Shown here in pieces: positions 16,361-24,585 of a DNA stretch of 64,000 bases. The notes beneath the pieces were generated by a model. That model had not been told where the DNA came from. It ran no database searches and saw only the letters and a list, made by a program, of their open reading frames with translations. Position 1 is the first letter of the stretch, and each line of letters starts with the position of its first letter. The stretch is from Pseudomonadota bacterium (GTDB taxonomy: Bacteria > Pseudomonadota > Gammaproteobacteria > Burkholderiales > SG8-39): assembly GCA_947455195.1 (NCBI GenBank), contig CANGMI010000002.1, positions 383,549-447,548 of the forward strand, in the 5' to 3' direction. The position numbers and the translations under genes were made by a program.

Positions 16361-17722
16361 CTACTTCAGTGCGTCGGCATACGGGTAGATCAGTTCGCCC
16401 GACTTGAAGGCCGGCGGGTCGAGGACGGCTTCCTTGGACGGATCGGTGAACTGTTCGATGCCATTGCCGTTGATGCGCCGGAACTGCACCGTCAGGAGAC
16501 GCGGCTCGGGCCATGAGCCATCCCGCCCGAAGCGGATCTTGCCCCAGACCGTGTCGAAGGTGTGGGTGCGAATGTATTCTGCGATACGGTCCTGATCGAG
16601 ACTTTTCGTGCCTGTGACGGCCTCGGCCATCACCTGCAGATAGGCGTAGGCGGGTGGGGTGAGGAAGTAACCCAGTCCCTCCACCCCTTCGGCGGCGGCG
16701 CGTGCCTGATACTTGCGCAGCAGATCCATCATGCCCGGGAAGGCCATGGTGGATACCGGCAGCCAGTTCTCGAAGGTCACCACGCCATTGAGCAGGGGAC
16801 CGAGTTGGGTCTTCAGGGAGGCCACCTGCAGACCCACCATCGCTCCCCCGAAGAACTTGGGCCGGAATCCGGCTTCGTGCACGGCGCGCACCATCCCGAC
16901 CGAGTCAGGCGGGTAGGAGGCCACGTAGAACACATCGGGGTTGGTGGCCTGCACCGCACGCACAACCGAGGAGAAGTCTGTCGTGTTGGGCGGGTAGGCA
17001 CGGTCATAGACCACCTCCATGCCCAGCGCGCGCGCATTGGCGCGCGCGCCATCGGCATTGTTCTTCGAGAACTCGCTGTCAGCCGCCGCAATGGCTACGG
17101 TCCGTGGCCGCGGATTCTGGCGCGAGAGCACGTCGAAGAGCCCCTTTGACCAGTCGGTGGTGGGCGTGGAGCCGAGCGCCACCATGGCGAAGTACTTGTC
17201 GTAGCGGAACCGCTCGTTGACGTTGAGTGCCACCAGACTGATCAGCACCATGTTGCGCTGGATCGCCACCGGCATCATCGGTGCGGTCATGTTTGTGCCG
17301 TAAGGTCCCACGATCAGATCGACCCGATCGACGTCGAGCAGTTTCGAGTAGAGCGCAGGGGCATTGGCCGGCGAGCTCTGATCATCGTAGTACACCAGTT
17401 TCACCGGGCGCCCGAGCAGGCCACCGCGAGCATTGATGTCCTCTTCCCAGATCTTCATGGCTACCAGGGCGGGCTTCCCCGAGCTGGAGAAGCCGCCGGT
17501 GAGGGACATCGTGAAGCCGATCCGGATCGGTTCGGCTGCCTGCGCCATGGGGGCAAGGATCAGTGTCAGGCCCATCGCCATGGCCCATCCCATCGCCCGA
17601 CCGATGGTCGTTCGACGCCCCACGGTGTGGCCGGGCGTCCGGGATGGGGGCATCTCAGGGGACATCACATCGGACCGTCGTTCGGCCGGGCGTCGCCGCA
17701 GCGCTCGTGTCAGCGTGAGCAT
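16361..17722 (-). CDS. Branched-chain amino acid-type ABC substrate-binding protein (orphan)
   Basis: A periplasmic binding protein of the Peripla_BP_6 (LivJ-like) family, 453 residues. A long N-region and a hydrophobic segment lead to a signal cleavage site near MAQA, then PIRIGFTMSLTGGFSSSGKPAL starts the mature fold. VGPYGTN and the hinge VVRAVQATNPDVFYV are typical. The start at 17722 has GGAGG 8 bp upstream. No permease or ATPase gene is in the same transcription unit. Aromatic-acid pathways often use such binding proteins, so it may feed the catabolic block (inference). It is divergent from the SsuA-like gene at 18038. Confidence 0.9.
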   Translation of the reverse strand: MLTLTRALRRRPAERRSDVMSPEMPPSRTPGHTVGRRTTIGRAMGWAMAMGLTLILAPMAQAAEPIRIGFTMSLTGGFSSSGKPALVAMKIWEEDINARGGLLGRPVKLVYYDDQSSPANAPALYSKLLDVDRVDLIVGPYGTNMTAPMMPVAIQRNMVLISLVALNVNERFRYDKYFAMVALGSTPTTDWSKGLFDVLSRQNPRPRTVAIAAADSEFSKNNADGARANARALGMEVVYDRAYPPNTTDFSSVVRAVQATNPDVFYVASYPPDSVGMVRAVHEAGFRPKFFGGAMVGLQVASLKTQLGPLLNGVVTFENWLPVSTMAFPGMMDLLRKYQARAAAEGVEGLGYFLTPPAYAYLQVMAEAVTGTKSLDQDRIAEYIRTHTFDTVWGKIRFGRDGSWPEPRLLTVQFRRINGNGIEQFTDPSKEAVLDPPAFKSGELIYPYADALK

Positions 17723-18037
17723 CAGTCATTCCTCCAGGTGTCTCGTGCCGGGCTGGTTTTTGCAGCCTCGTTGCTCGAGGCAAGACGTGCGACCCGGGTC
17801 TGCCGTCTCCGGCGTTATCGTATCCCAATCGCCGCGCCTGCCGGTGAGTGGCTTCGAGGGCCGACCATCGCTGCGTTGCGCGTTGACTTCGTTTTGGGCA
17901 GACTGCGCCTTCAGCTTCTGATCGTGGCGCCTGCGCGCCGGCCGGGAGCGATGATGACTGACCTTGCGGCAAGGCTGTCGTGTTGCAGGGCATCGACAAC
18001 AGGGTGCATCCGGTGCGCTCATGACGAGGAGAGGACA
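17723..18037. other. Divergent intergenic region with an inverted repeat
   Basis: This 315-bp gap separates two divergent solute-binding protein genes. It contains a perfect 6-bp inverted repeat, GCCTCG (17765-17770) and CGAGGC (17776-17781), with a 5-base loop, placed about 45 bp before the minus-strand gene: a possible operator or hairpin. GGAGG for the minus-strand gene lies at about 17731-17735 and AGGAGAGGA for the plus-strand gene at about 18026-18034. No clear sigma-70 promoter and no convincing coding sequence were seen. Confidence 0.4.
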
Positions 18038-19114
18038 ATGCCGCTTGCCACAGGGCTCCGGATTGCTGCCGGGGAGAAGAGTGCAGGGTTGCACCTGCAT
18101 GCGTTCGAGGGTCGTGCACCCGGTACTTCGCGCCCGGGAGCAGTGCGTCGCCAGTTGATGGCGCTCGTCGGTGTCCTTGCACTGGCCTGTGGGCTCGCCT
18201 CGGCCCCAGCCCTCGCCCAGAGTCGTCCAAAGATCAAGGTAGCCAGTCTCACGCTGCCTGTCTTCAACCCGATTGTCTGGAACATCATGAAGGCGCGCGG
18301 TTTTGACGTGCGCAACGGATTCGATCTGGACATTCAGCCATTTCCGTCGATTTCGGCGTTCTATGCGGCTTTTGTCACCGGCGAGGTCGATGCCCTCGCG
18401 GGCGGACCGACCATCTTCCAGAAGTTTCGTCTCGAAGGGGTTCCGGTGCGCCTGTTTGCAACTGGCCTGAAGCTTTCCGATCTGGTCGTCTTCGCACGTG
18501 ACCCGGCGATCAATTCGCTGGCCGACCTCAAGGGTCGCCAACTGGCCATCGACATGGGCAGTTCCCAGTACCAGATGGTTGCCATCTATGCCAAGGCGCG
18601 TTCCTTGAACCTTGGCACTGACATCACCACCGTGAACGCCAACTTCGCCGTCTCGCGGGCCCAGCTCGAGGCCGGTCGGGTCGATGCTGCGATGGTGGCT
18701 GAACCGCTGGCGACCATGATCAAGGCGCAGCACCCCGAGTGGAAGATCATCTACAACGGCAATGACGGTTGGAAGCAGATCACCGGTCAGGAAGGCTGGG
18801 AGATCGTCGCCGCCTTGCGCGACGAGGCGATCAAGCGGATTCCTGACGCACCGCGCCGGCTGACGGCCGCCTTGCAGGATGTGGCCCAGTTCATCAACAC
18901 GAACACCGATGAGGCTGATCGCATTGCGGTCGAGACCGTGAAGCTGCCCGCTGGTGTCCTCAAGGAGGCGGTGAGCAGCCGGCGCTGGGACTTCGATGTT
19001 CGTCCGATCGCCGGCAACGATCGCAAGGTGGTGTGGGACATGTTCGAGCGTGCAGTAGCTGCCGGATTCCTGCCACGCCTGCCTGAAGAGGACATCATCT
19101 ACCGTGCTCCCTGA
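18038..19114 (+). CDS. SsuA/NMT1-type ABC substrate-binding protein
   Basis: The periplasmic component of a nitrate/sulfonate/taurine-type importer. Translation starts at ATG 18038, with AGGAGAGGA just upstream, giving 358 residues. A long N-region precedes a hydrophobic segment (LMALVGVLALACGLASAPALAQ) with cleavage after LAQ. The mature part has KIKVASLTLPVFNPIVWN, GEVDALAGGPT and LADLKGRQLAID, matching the family layout in which the ligand site lies between two lobes. The permease and ATPase genes follow with overlaps, making a complete ABC importer. The ligand is unknown; family members bind sulfonates, thiamine precursors, nitrate or aromatic acids such as phthalate. Confidence 0.92.
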   Translation: MPLATGLRIAAGEKSAGLHLHAFEGRAPGTSRPGAVRRQLMALVGVLALACGLASAPALAQSRPKIKVASLTLPVFNPIVWNIMKARGFDVRNGFDLDIQPFPSISAFYAAFVTGEVDALAGGPTIFQKFRLEGVPVRLFATGLKLSDLVVFARDPAINSLADLKGRQLAIDMGSSQYQMVAIYAKARSLNLGTDITTVNANFAVSRAQLEAGRVDAAMVAEPLATMIKAQHPEWKIIYNGNDGWKQITGQEGWEIVAALRDEAIKRIPDAPRRLTAALQDVAQFINTNTDEADRIAVETVKLPAGVLKEAVSSRRWDFDVRPIAGNDRKVVWDMFERAVAAGFLPRLPEEDIIYRAP

Positions 19115-19886
19115 GGTCGGGACGGCAGGAGGGGTGAGCCTGTTCGGGCGTCGGCTGCCGCGCGAGGCCCTGGTTTCGGTGCTCGTGCTGGGCGTCTTGT
19201 GGGAGCTTGCCTCGCGCAACGCCGCAACCCTGGGCATTCCGCCGATTGCAATCCCGGGGTTTGCACGCATCGTGCAGAGCCTGGGCAGTCTCACGGTGAT
19301 CGACGTGGTGGTCACCGTCGCGCGAGTACTGGGGGCGCTCGTGCTCTCTTTCGTGCTGGCCGTGCTTTGCGCCATCTCGATGTATCAGTCGCCGCGCATC
19401 GAGCGATATGCCTATCCGCTGGTGCGTCTCCTGATGGCGGTACCGGTCATTTCCTGGATTCTCTTTGCCGTGTTGTGGTTCCGGCAGGTCGAGTTCCGCA
19501 TCGGGTTCGTGCTGGTTGCCGTGTGCGGGCCGCTCTTCCTGGTGGACATGCTGGCCTCGATGAAGGGTGTCTCGAAGGAACTGCGTGACATGATCCGATC
19601 GTTCCGTCCGACCACGGTGCAGTTCTTCGGCAAGCTGATGCTGCCGGCGATCCTGCCCTCGGTGCTCACGAGCTGGAAGATCAACCTCAGTCTGGCCATC
19701 CGCGTCGTGACGATTGCGGAACTCGTGGGTGCCGTGACGGGCATCGGGCACCAGCTGTCGGTGGCGCAGGAACTCTTTTCGGTGGCCGATGTGTTTGCGT
19801 GGACGTTCATTCTCGTGGTGGTGCTTTTCGTGCTCGAAGCCGGTCTCAACCAGATCGAGGCCCGCCTGTTGCGGTGGCGCCCGTGA
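19104..19886 (+). CDS. SsuC-type ABC transporter permease
   Basis: Inner-membrane permease of the nitrate/sulfonate/taurine class with about six membrane segments in 260 residues. The cytoplasmic coupling loop carries the expected block around VSKELRDMIRSFRPTTVQFFGKLMLPAILPSVLTSWK, which docks on the ATPase. The GTG start at 19104 overlaps the binding-protein stop by 11 bp; a later GTG at 19134 follows an AGGAGG too closely to be favoured. Its stop overlaps the ATPase start (GTGA). Confidence 0.92.
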   Translation: MLPEVGTAGGVSLFGRRLPREALVSVLVLGVLWELASRNAATLGIPPIAIPGFARIVQSLGSLTVIDVVVTVARVLGALVLSFVLAVLCAISMYQSPRIERYAYPLVRLLMAVPVISWILFAVLWFRQVEFRIGFVLVAVCGPLFLVDMLASMKGVSKELRDMIRSFRPTTVQFFGKLMLPAILPSVLTSWKINLSLAIRVVTIAELVGAVTGIGHQLSVAQELFSVADVFAWTFILVVVLFVLEAGLNQIEARLLRWRP

Positions 19887-20692
19887 ACGGACTCCGGATC
19901 GAAGTGAAGGGACTGCGCAAGGCCTTTCGGCAGACGGTGTCAGGCGCTTTCGTGATGGCGATCGAGCACCTCGATTTCGTCATCGAGCCCGGGGAAATTG
20001 CGGCCGTTGTCGGCACCACCGGGTGTGGCAAGTCGACCCTCTTTGACGTCATGATCGGCCTTGATGCGCCGACATCGGGGCAACTCCTCATCGACGGCAG
20101 CGAACCCTATGCCGACTTCGATGGGTTCCGGGGCAAGATTGCTACCGTGTTCCAGCAGGACCGGCTCTTGCCCTGGCGCTCGGCGCTCGACAATGTGTGC
20201 CTGCCGCTTGAGCTGGCCGGGGTGCCCGAGGCGGCACAGCGGCGTCGTGCCTCCGAGTGGCTCGAGCGGCTCGGGCTGGCGAAGTTCATGCAGGCGTATC
20301 CGCATGAACTTTCTGGCGGGATGCGCCAGCGGGTCGCCATCGCGCGCGCCTTCGTGCTGCAGCCGGCGATTCTGCTCGCCGACGAGTCGTTCGGTCATCT
20401 CGATGAGGTCACTGCCGCCGAGTTGCGTGACACCTTTGTCGCACTCGCTCGCGAATGCGGCAGCACCGCGGTGCTCATCACGCACCAGCTCGAGGAGGCC
20501 ATTGCGGTCGGTGATCGGGTGCTCGTGTTTGCAAAACCGGCTTGTGTCCTGGCCGACATTCGCGTCGCCGACTGGCCCCGCGAACGGCATGCAGAACTGC
20601 GTGCTGCCATTCAGTCGACGCTGCAGGCGAACCGGCGTGACCCGCGGCTCCAGCCCTCGGCCGCCGCGGTCGGTTCCGCCGTCAGTGTGTGA
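19883..20692 (+). CDS. SsuB-type ABC transporter ATP-binding protein
   Basis: ATPase of the SsuABC-like importer, 269 residues from GTG 19883, which overlaps the permease stop by 4 bp. Walker A is GTTGCGKST, the Q-loop lies in VFQQDRLLPWRS, the signature is [15 protein letters not shown], Walker B is ILLADESFGHLDE and the switch His is in ITHQ. The Walker B region reads DESFGHLD rather than the usual DEPFGALD, a mild variant. The 3' end overlaps the convergent TauE/SafE gene by 11 bp. Confidence 0.93.
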   Translation: MNGLRIEVKGLRKAFRQTVSGAFVMAIEHLDFVIEPGEIAAVVGTTGCGKSTLFDVMIGLDAPTSGQLLIDGSEPYADFDGFRGKIATVFQQDRLLPWRSALDNVCLPLELAGVPEAAQRRRASEWLERLGLAKFMQAYPHELSGGMRQRVAIARAFVLQPAILLADESFGHLDEVTAAELRDTFVALARECGSTAVLITHQLEEAIAVGDRVLVFAKPACVLADIRVADWPRERHAELRAAIQSTLQANRRDPRLQPSAAAVGSAVSV

Positions 20693-21440
20693 GCCCGACC
20701 ACGCCGTCGTAAAGCAGTTTCACGCCTGAGCCGAACATCATCAGCGTCACCAGGCGATAGAAGCCGACCGGTGAGAGGTGACGGTTCAGCCAGATGCCCA
20801 TGCCCACGCCGATGAGCGCAATCGGTGAAAGGACGGCTGCGGTACTCAGGTTGCGTGTAGCGAGCAGTCCCAGGAAGAAGTACGGGATGACCTTGACCGC
20901 ATTCATGACGCAGAAGAACACCATGTTCGTGCCGACAAAGACCGCCTTGTCCATCTTCTGCCCGAGAAGGTAGACCGACAGCGGGGCGCCTCCCGAATGA
21001 GCGACGAAACTGGTGAAGCCCGACATGCCGGCCCAGAACCAGCCCTTGATCTTCGATGGGTGTGCGAGGCGGGGCTTGCGCGACGAGGCGTTGAAGAGTG
21101 CGAAGCTGACCGAAATCACGCCAAGGACGATGCGTATCCAGTGCTCGTCCATCGCGTTGAACAGCCACCAGCCCAGCGCCGACCCCACGAGGCCAGCCGG
21201 AATGATGATGCGCATGTTGGCCTCATCGACCTTGGCTCGGTAGTACCAGAGGCCGGCAATGTCCATGATCACCAGAATCGGCAGCATGATGGCTGCCGCA
21301 TCGGCCGGAGCGATGGCGAGCGACATGATGGGCACCGAGAGCCCGCCCACGCCACCACCGAAGCCCGCCTTGGAGATTCCGCTGACCAGGACGGCAGTGA
21401 TCGCTACGATGACGAAAGTCGGGTCGGTGAAGTGTTCCAT
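20682..21440 (-). CDS. TauE/SafE (sulfite exporter) family permease
   Basis: A 252-residue membrane protein with about eight hydrophobic segments in two repeats, each opening with a Gly-rich motif (GISKAGFGGGVGGLSVP and TSFVAHSGGAPLSVYLL) characteristic of the family. Members export sulfite, sulfoacetate or other small organic anions, often beside sulfonate catabolism genes. It lies 70 bp downstream of the BKACE gene on the same strand and overlaps the end of the SsuB-like ATPase gene. The pairing with an SsuABC-like importer is suggestive but does not prove sulfonate metabolism. Confidence 0.9.
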   Translation of the reverse strand: MEHFTDPTFVIVAITAVLVSGISKAGFGGGVGGLSVPIMSLAIAPADAAAIMLPILVIMDIAGLWYYRAKVDEANMRIIIPAGLVGSALGWWLFNAMDEHWIRIVLGVISVSFALFNASSRKPRLAHPSKIKGWFWAGMSGFTSFVAHSGGAPLSVYLLGQKMDKAVFVGTNMVFFCVMNAVKVIPYFFLGLLATRNLSTAAVLSPIALIGVGMGIWLNRHLSPVGFYRLVTLMMFGSGVKLLYDGVVGLTH

Positions 21441-21510
21441 GGCGGGTGTCTTTGCGTGGTGGCCGGATGAATCGACATCGGGCCCCCGCCCGGTGCAACA
21501 TCAGCGTGTT

Positions 21511-22449
21511 TCAGAAGGCGACGTTGTTGCCACCCTTGAGGTGCAGCATCGCACGAGTCTCCTCCGGCGTCGCAACCTGCAGCGACAGTTCCTCGAGAAT
21601 GCGGCGGATCTTGCGGACCTGATCGGCGTTGGATGCGGCGAGTTGCCCACGCCCGAGGTACAGGCTGTCCTCCAGGCCCACTCGCACGTTCCCGCCCATC
21701 TGGGCGCCCACGGTGAGGAGTCCCATCTGGTGCCGCCCGGCACCCAGAATCGACCAGTGATAGGCATCGCCGAAGAGCTTGTCGGCGATGCGTTTCATGT
21801 GGACAAGGTTCTCGGTATCTGCACCGATGCCGCCCAGAATGCCGAAGATGGTCTGCACGAAGAGGGGCGGTTTCACCAGTCCGCGATCGAGAAAGTGCGC
21901 GAGGGTGTACAGGTGGCCAACGTCGTAGCACTCGAATTCGAACCGGGTACCGCAACCCTCGCCGAGTTCGCGGAAGATGAACTCGATGTCCTTGAAGGTG
22001 TTCCGGAAGATGAAATCGCGACTGGCCTCGAGATAGGCCGGTTCCCAGTCGTGCTGGAAGGTCGGGTAGCGTCCCAGCATCGGGTAGAGGCCGAAGTTCA
22101 TCGACCCCATGTTGCACGAGCACATCTCGGGCTGCGCGGCGAGGGGGGCCGCGAGGCGTTCCTGCACCGTCATGTTGTGGCCGCCTCCGGTGGTGATGTT
22201 GATCACCGCGTCCGTGCGCGCCTTGATCTCCGGCAGAAACGCCATGAAGACGGCCGGGTCGGGCGTGGGACGGCCATCGCTCGGGTCACGCGCATGCAGA
22301 TGGATGATCGATGCGCCCGCCTCGGCGGCCGCGACCGATTCGTCGGCGATCTGCGCCGGGGTGATCGGCAGGTGAGGGGACATCGTGGGAGTATGAATGG
22401 AACCGGTGATTGCACAGGTGATGATCACCTTGCTCTGCGCTGCAGCCAT
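21511..22449 (-). CDS. BKACE (3-keto-5-aminohexanoate cleavage enzyme) family protein
   Basis: BKACE enzymes (DUF849) condense a beta-keto acid with acetyl-CoA, releasing acetoacetate and a new CoA ester, using a zinc site. The 312 residues begin KVIITCAITGSIHTP, carry the zinc-binding IHLHARDP motif, and include TTGGGH and a GLEDSLYLGRGQLA C-terminal block, all typical. The start ATG 22449 has GGGAG 5 bp upstream. The family covers many beta-keto acids, so the substrate is unclear. It is divergent from tsaB, 107 bp away, and probably co-transcribed with the TauE/SafE gene. Confidence 0.93.
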   Translation of the reverse strand: MAAAQSKVIITCAITGSIHTPTMSPHLPITPAQIADESVAAAEAGASIIHLHARDPSDGRPTPDPAVFMAFLPEIKARTDAVINITTGGGHNMTVQERLAAPLAAQPEMCSCNMGSMNFGLYPMLGRYPTFQHDWEPAYLEASRDFIFRNTFKDIEFIFRELGEGCGTRFEFECYDVGHLYTLAHFLDRGLVKPPLFVQTIFGILGGIGADTENLVHMKRIADKLFGDAYHWSILGAGRHQMGLLTVGAQMGGNVRVGLEDSLYLGRGQLAASNADQVRKIRRILEELSLQVATPEETRAMLHLKGGNNVAF

Positions 22450-22542
22450 GTGTGCTCCCGGGGTGCCCGCCGTGTGGCAGGTTTGTGGACCGGAGTGCAT
22501 TGTTCCCCTCGCTCCTGCAGGCGTCAAGATTGATGCGGCGCG

Positions 22543-22548
22543 TACAAT
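22543..22548 (+). promoter_or_regulatory. -10 element just upstream of tsaB
   Basis: TACAAT lies 8 bp before the tsaB ATG at 22557, so the transcript would start at about 22555-22557 and be nearly leaderless. No good -35 was seen. Confidence 0.4.
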
Positions 22549-22556
22549 CGGGCGCC

Positions 22557-23330
22557 ATGAGCATGCTGGCCCTTGACTGTTCGACTGATCTTCTTTCCGT
22601 GGCGGTTCGTCATGGTGACCGCCTCTGGGCGCTCGACGAGGTTACAGGGTCTGCCGCAAGCCAGCGCATTCTGCCAGTGGTGATGAAACTGCTCGACGAT
22701 GCCGGGCTGGCGCCGCCCGTGGTCTCGGCGTTCGCGCCGCCTGCCACGGTCCCCGCGGACAGCACCCTCGCCATCGCGCTCGGTGCAGGTCCCGGCTCGT
22801 TTACCGGCTTGCGGATTGCCTGCGGTGTCGTTCAGGGCCTTGCCCTCGCCTGGGGCTGTCCGGTGGTTCAGGTTTCCTCCTTCGAGGCGGTGGCTGCCAA
22901 GGCGCGGGCTCTTCACGGCGACCGCGCCGCGCGGGTCTGGGTGGCGCTCGACGCCCGGATGGGCGAGGTCTATCTGGCCGCCCTGGAGGCGCACGGTGAG
23001 ACCTGGACCATGCTCGGTGCGCCGGAGGCCTTGCCACCGGCGGCCGCGCTCGCGCGCATCCAGGCGGCGGGCGACGGATTCTTCGCCTGCGGTTCGGGAT
23101 TTTCGCTGTACCCGGCGCTGGCAGCCACCGGGGCGTCGACCTTTACCGGCGTTGATCCGGCGCTTGCGGTCGATGCTCGTGTGATGATCGATCTTGCGCA
23201 GCGGGCGCTGGCAGCAGGGCAGGCCATCGATCCGGCGCAGGTTGCTCCCCTCTACGTTCGTGACAAGGTGGCCCTGACCATCGCCGAACGCCGAGAGCGC
23301 TCGGCGCGGGCGGCGGGGCAGAGCGCATGA
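22557..23330 (+). CDS. tsaB: tRNA threonylcarbamoyladenosine biosynthesis protein TsaB
   Basis: TsaB is the partner of TsaD in forming t6A37 in tRNAs that read ANN codons; it has the ASKHA fold but does not bind ATP productively. The 257 residues start MSMLALDCST and contain GAGPGSFTGLRIACGVVQGLALA, the family hallmark, and DARMGEVYLA. An in-frame ATG at 22563 is an alternative start. It is first in a run of six coupled genes; its stop overlaps the rimI start by 4 bp, the usual neighbourhood. Confidence 0.95.
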   Translation: MSMLALDCSTDLLSVAVRHGDRLWALDEVTGSAASQRILPVVMKLLDDAGLAPPVVSAFAPPATVPADSTLAIALGAGPGSFTGLRIACGVVQGLALAWGCPVVQVSSFEAVAAKARALHGDRAARVWVALDARMGEVYLAALEAHGETWTMLGAPEALPPAAALARIQAAGDGFFACGSGFSLYPALAATGASTFTGVDPALAVDARVMIDLAQRALAAGQAIDPAQVAPLYVRDKVALTIAERRERSARAAGQSA

Positions 23331-23797
23331 GCGCCGTCGCCCTGCCGCGAGTGGGCATGGCGCCAATGCGCGATGAACACCTCGATGAGGTGATGCGGAT
23401 CGAGCAGTCGGTGTACGAGTTTCCATGGACACGCCGAAACTTCACCGATGCCATCGAGGTGGGATACCGCTGCCGCATTGCCTCGGCGCTGCCGTCCGGG
23501 GAGATCATCGGGCATGCCGTCCTGATGCAGGTGATCGATGAGGTCCACCTGCTCAACCTGGCGGTCGCCTCCGGGCATCAGCATCGGGGCTTCGGTCGCA
23601 GTCTTCTGCACACCCTCTACGCAGAGGTGAAGGCCGCCGGCGCGGTCTCGATGACGCTCGAAGTGCGGCCGACCAATGAAGCGGCGCGCCATCTGTATGC
23701 GAGCGAGGGGTTTCTCGAGGTGGGGCGACGGCGCGATTACTATCCGGCGCGCGGCGGGCGGGAAGATGCCCTGCTCCTGACGCGAGTGCTGACATGA
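23327..23797 (+). CDS. rimI: Ribosomal protein bS18-alanine N-acetyltransferase RimI
   Basis: A GNAT acetyltransferase of 156 residues that acetylates the N-terminal Ala of ribosomal protein S18 in the family. The acetyl-CoA-binding loop is HQHRGFGRSLL, with Q/R-x-x-G-x-G/A conserved, preceded by LLNLAV and followed by LEVRPTNEAARHLYASEGF and the Y-Y pair (RRRDYYP) expected of RimI. Its stop overlaps the next gene by 4 bp. Confidence 0.94.
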   Translation: MSAVALPRVGMAPMRDEHLDEVMRIEQSVYEFPWTRRNFTDAIEVGYRCRIASALPSGEIIGHAVLMQVIDEVHLLNLAVASGHQHRGFGRSLLHTLYAEVKAAGAVSMTLEVRPTNEAARHLYASEGFLEVGRRRDYYPARGGREDALLLTRVLT

Positions 23798-24585
23798 ACC
23801 GGTTGCGCCAGCTACACGCATTGGGCGTCGAGACGGTATGGACACTGCGACCGCCGCTGGGGGAAGGCACCGGCGGTGCCGACGGTGGTCGGTCAGGGGT
23901 CGTGATCGAATCCGGCAGTGCTCGGCTTGCTCCAGAGGGGGCTGGCGCCGCCGCGGATCGCGTCGATGGCGCGGCAGGTTCCCCGCCCGGCATCATCGCC
24001 GGGCCGATGCAGCCCGGTGCAACATGGGCGTTGCTCGAGCAGTCGGTGGCCGCCTGCAGCGCCTGCCCCTTGTGCCGATCGCGCAACCGGCCTGTGGTCG
24101 GTTCAGGCAACCGGGCAGGGCCCCTGATGATCGTGAGCGATGCGCCCGATGCCGATGAGGACGCTGAGGGCCTGCCCTTCGCTGCGCAATCGGGCCGCCT
24201 GCTCGACAACATGCTCGCGGCAATCGGGCTGTCGCGGGACGGTGGGGTGTATCTCACCAACATCGTGAAGTGCCGTCCGCCGGCTCATGGAAGCCCGCAG
24301 CAGGACGAGATCCGGCAGTGTGCCGGCTGGCTTCAGGCCCAGGTCGAACGGGTCGCGCCTCGTCTCATCCTTGCGCTGGGTCGCTCCGCCGCGCAAGGCC
24401 TGCTCTCGGTTGAAACGCCTTTGCCCGAGCTCAGAGGTCAGTTGCATGTGCAGTTCGGCCGGCCGGTGTTGGTCAGCTACCATCCGACGCACCTGCTGCG
24501 CACCCCGCGCGACAAGGCGAAAGCCTGGGAAGATCTGTTGCGTGTTCGTCGTGAACTCTTGAAGTCCCCTGCTGAACGGAGATGA
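23794..24585 (+). CDS. Family 4-type uracil-DNA glycosylase with variant active-site motif
   Basis: A 263-residue protein of the [4Fe-4S] uracil-DNA glycosylase family, which removes uracil from DNA. The Fe-S Cys ligands are visible: a CSACPLC cluster, then KCRPP and QCAGWL. The HPTHLL motif near the C-terminus is also intact. The first active-site motif, normally GEAPG, reads SDAPD here, and the later F-x-G-x-AG segment reads FAAQSG, so the catalytic loop is divergent. About 75 N-terminal residues are a variable linker. It sits in the common tsaB-rimI-udg order, coupled by 4-bp overlaps on both sides. Confidence 0.88.
   Translation: MNRLRQLHALGVETVWTLRPPLGEGTGGADGGRSGVVIESGSARLAPEGAGAAADRVDGAAGSPPGIIAGPMQPGATWALLEQSVAACSACPLCRSRNRPVVGSGNRAGPLMIVSDAPDADEDAEGLPFAAQSGRLLDNMLAAIGLSRDGGVYLTNIVKCRPPAHGSPQQDEIRQCAGWLQAQVERVAPRLILALGRSAAQGLLSVETPLPELRGQLHVQFGRPVLVSYHPTHLLRTPRDKAKAWEDLLRVRRELLKSPAERR

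Noticed and set aside
17627-18037. N-terminal extension of the SsuA-like gene
   Set aside because: ATG 18038 has a strong ribosome-binding site and the extension overlaps the start of the divergent gene.
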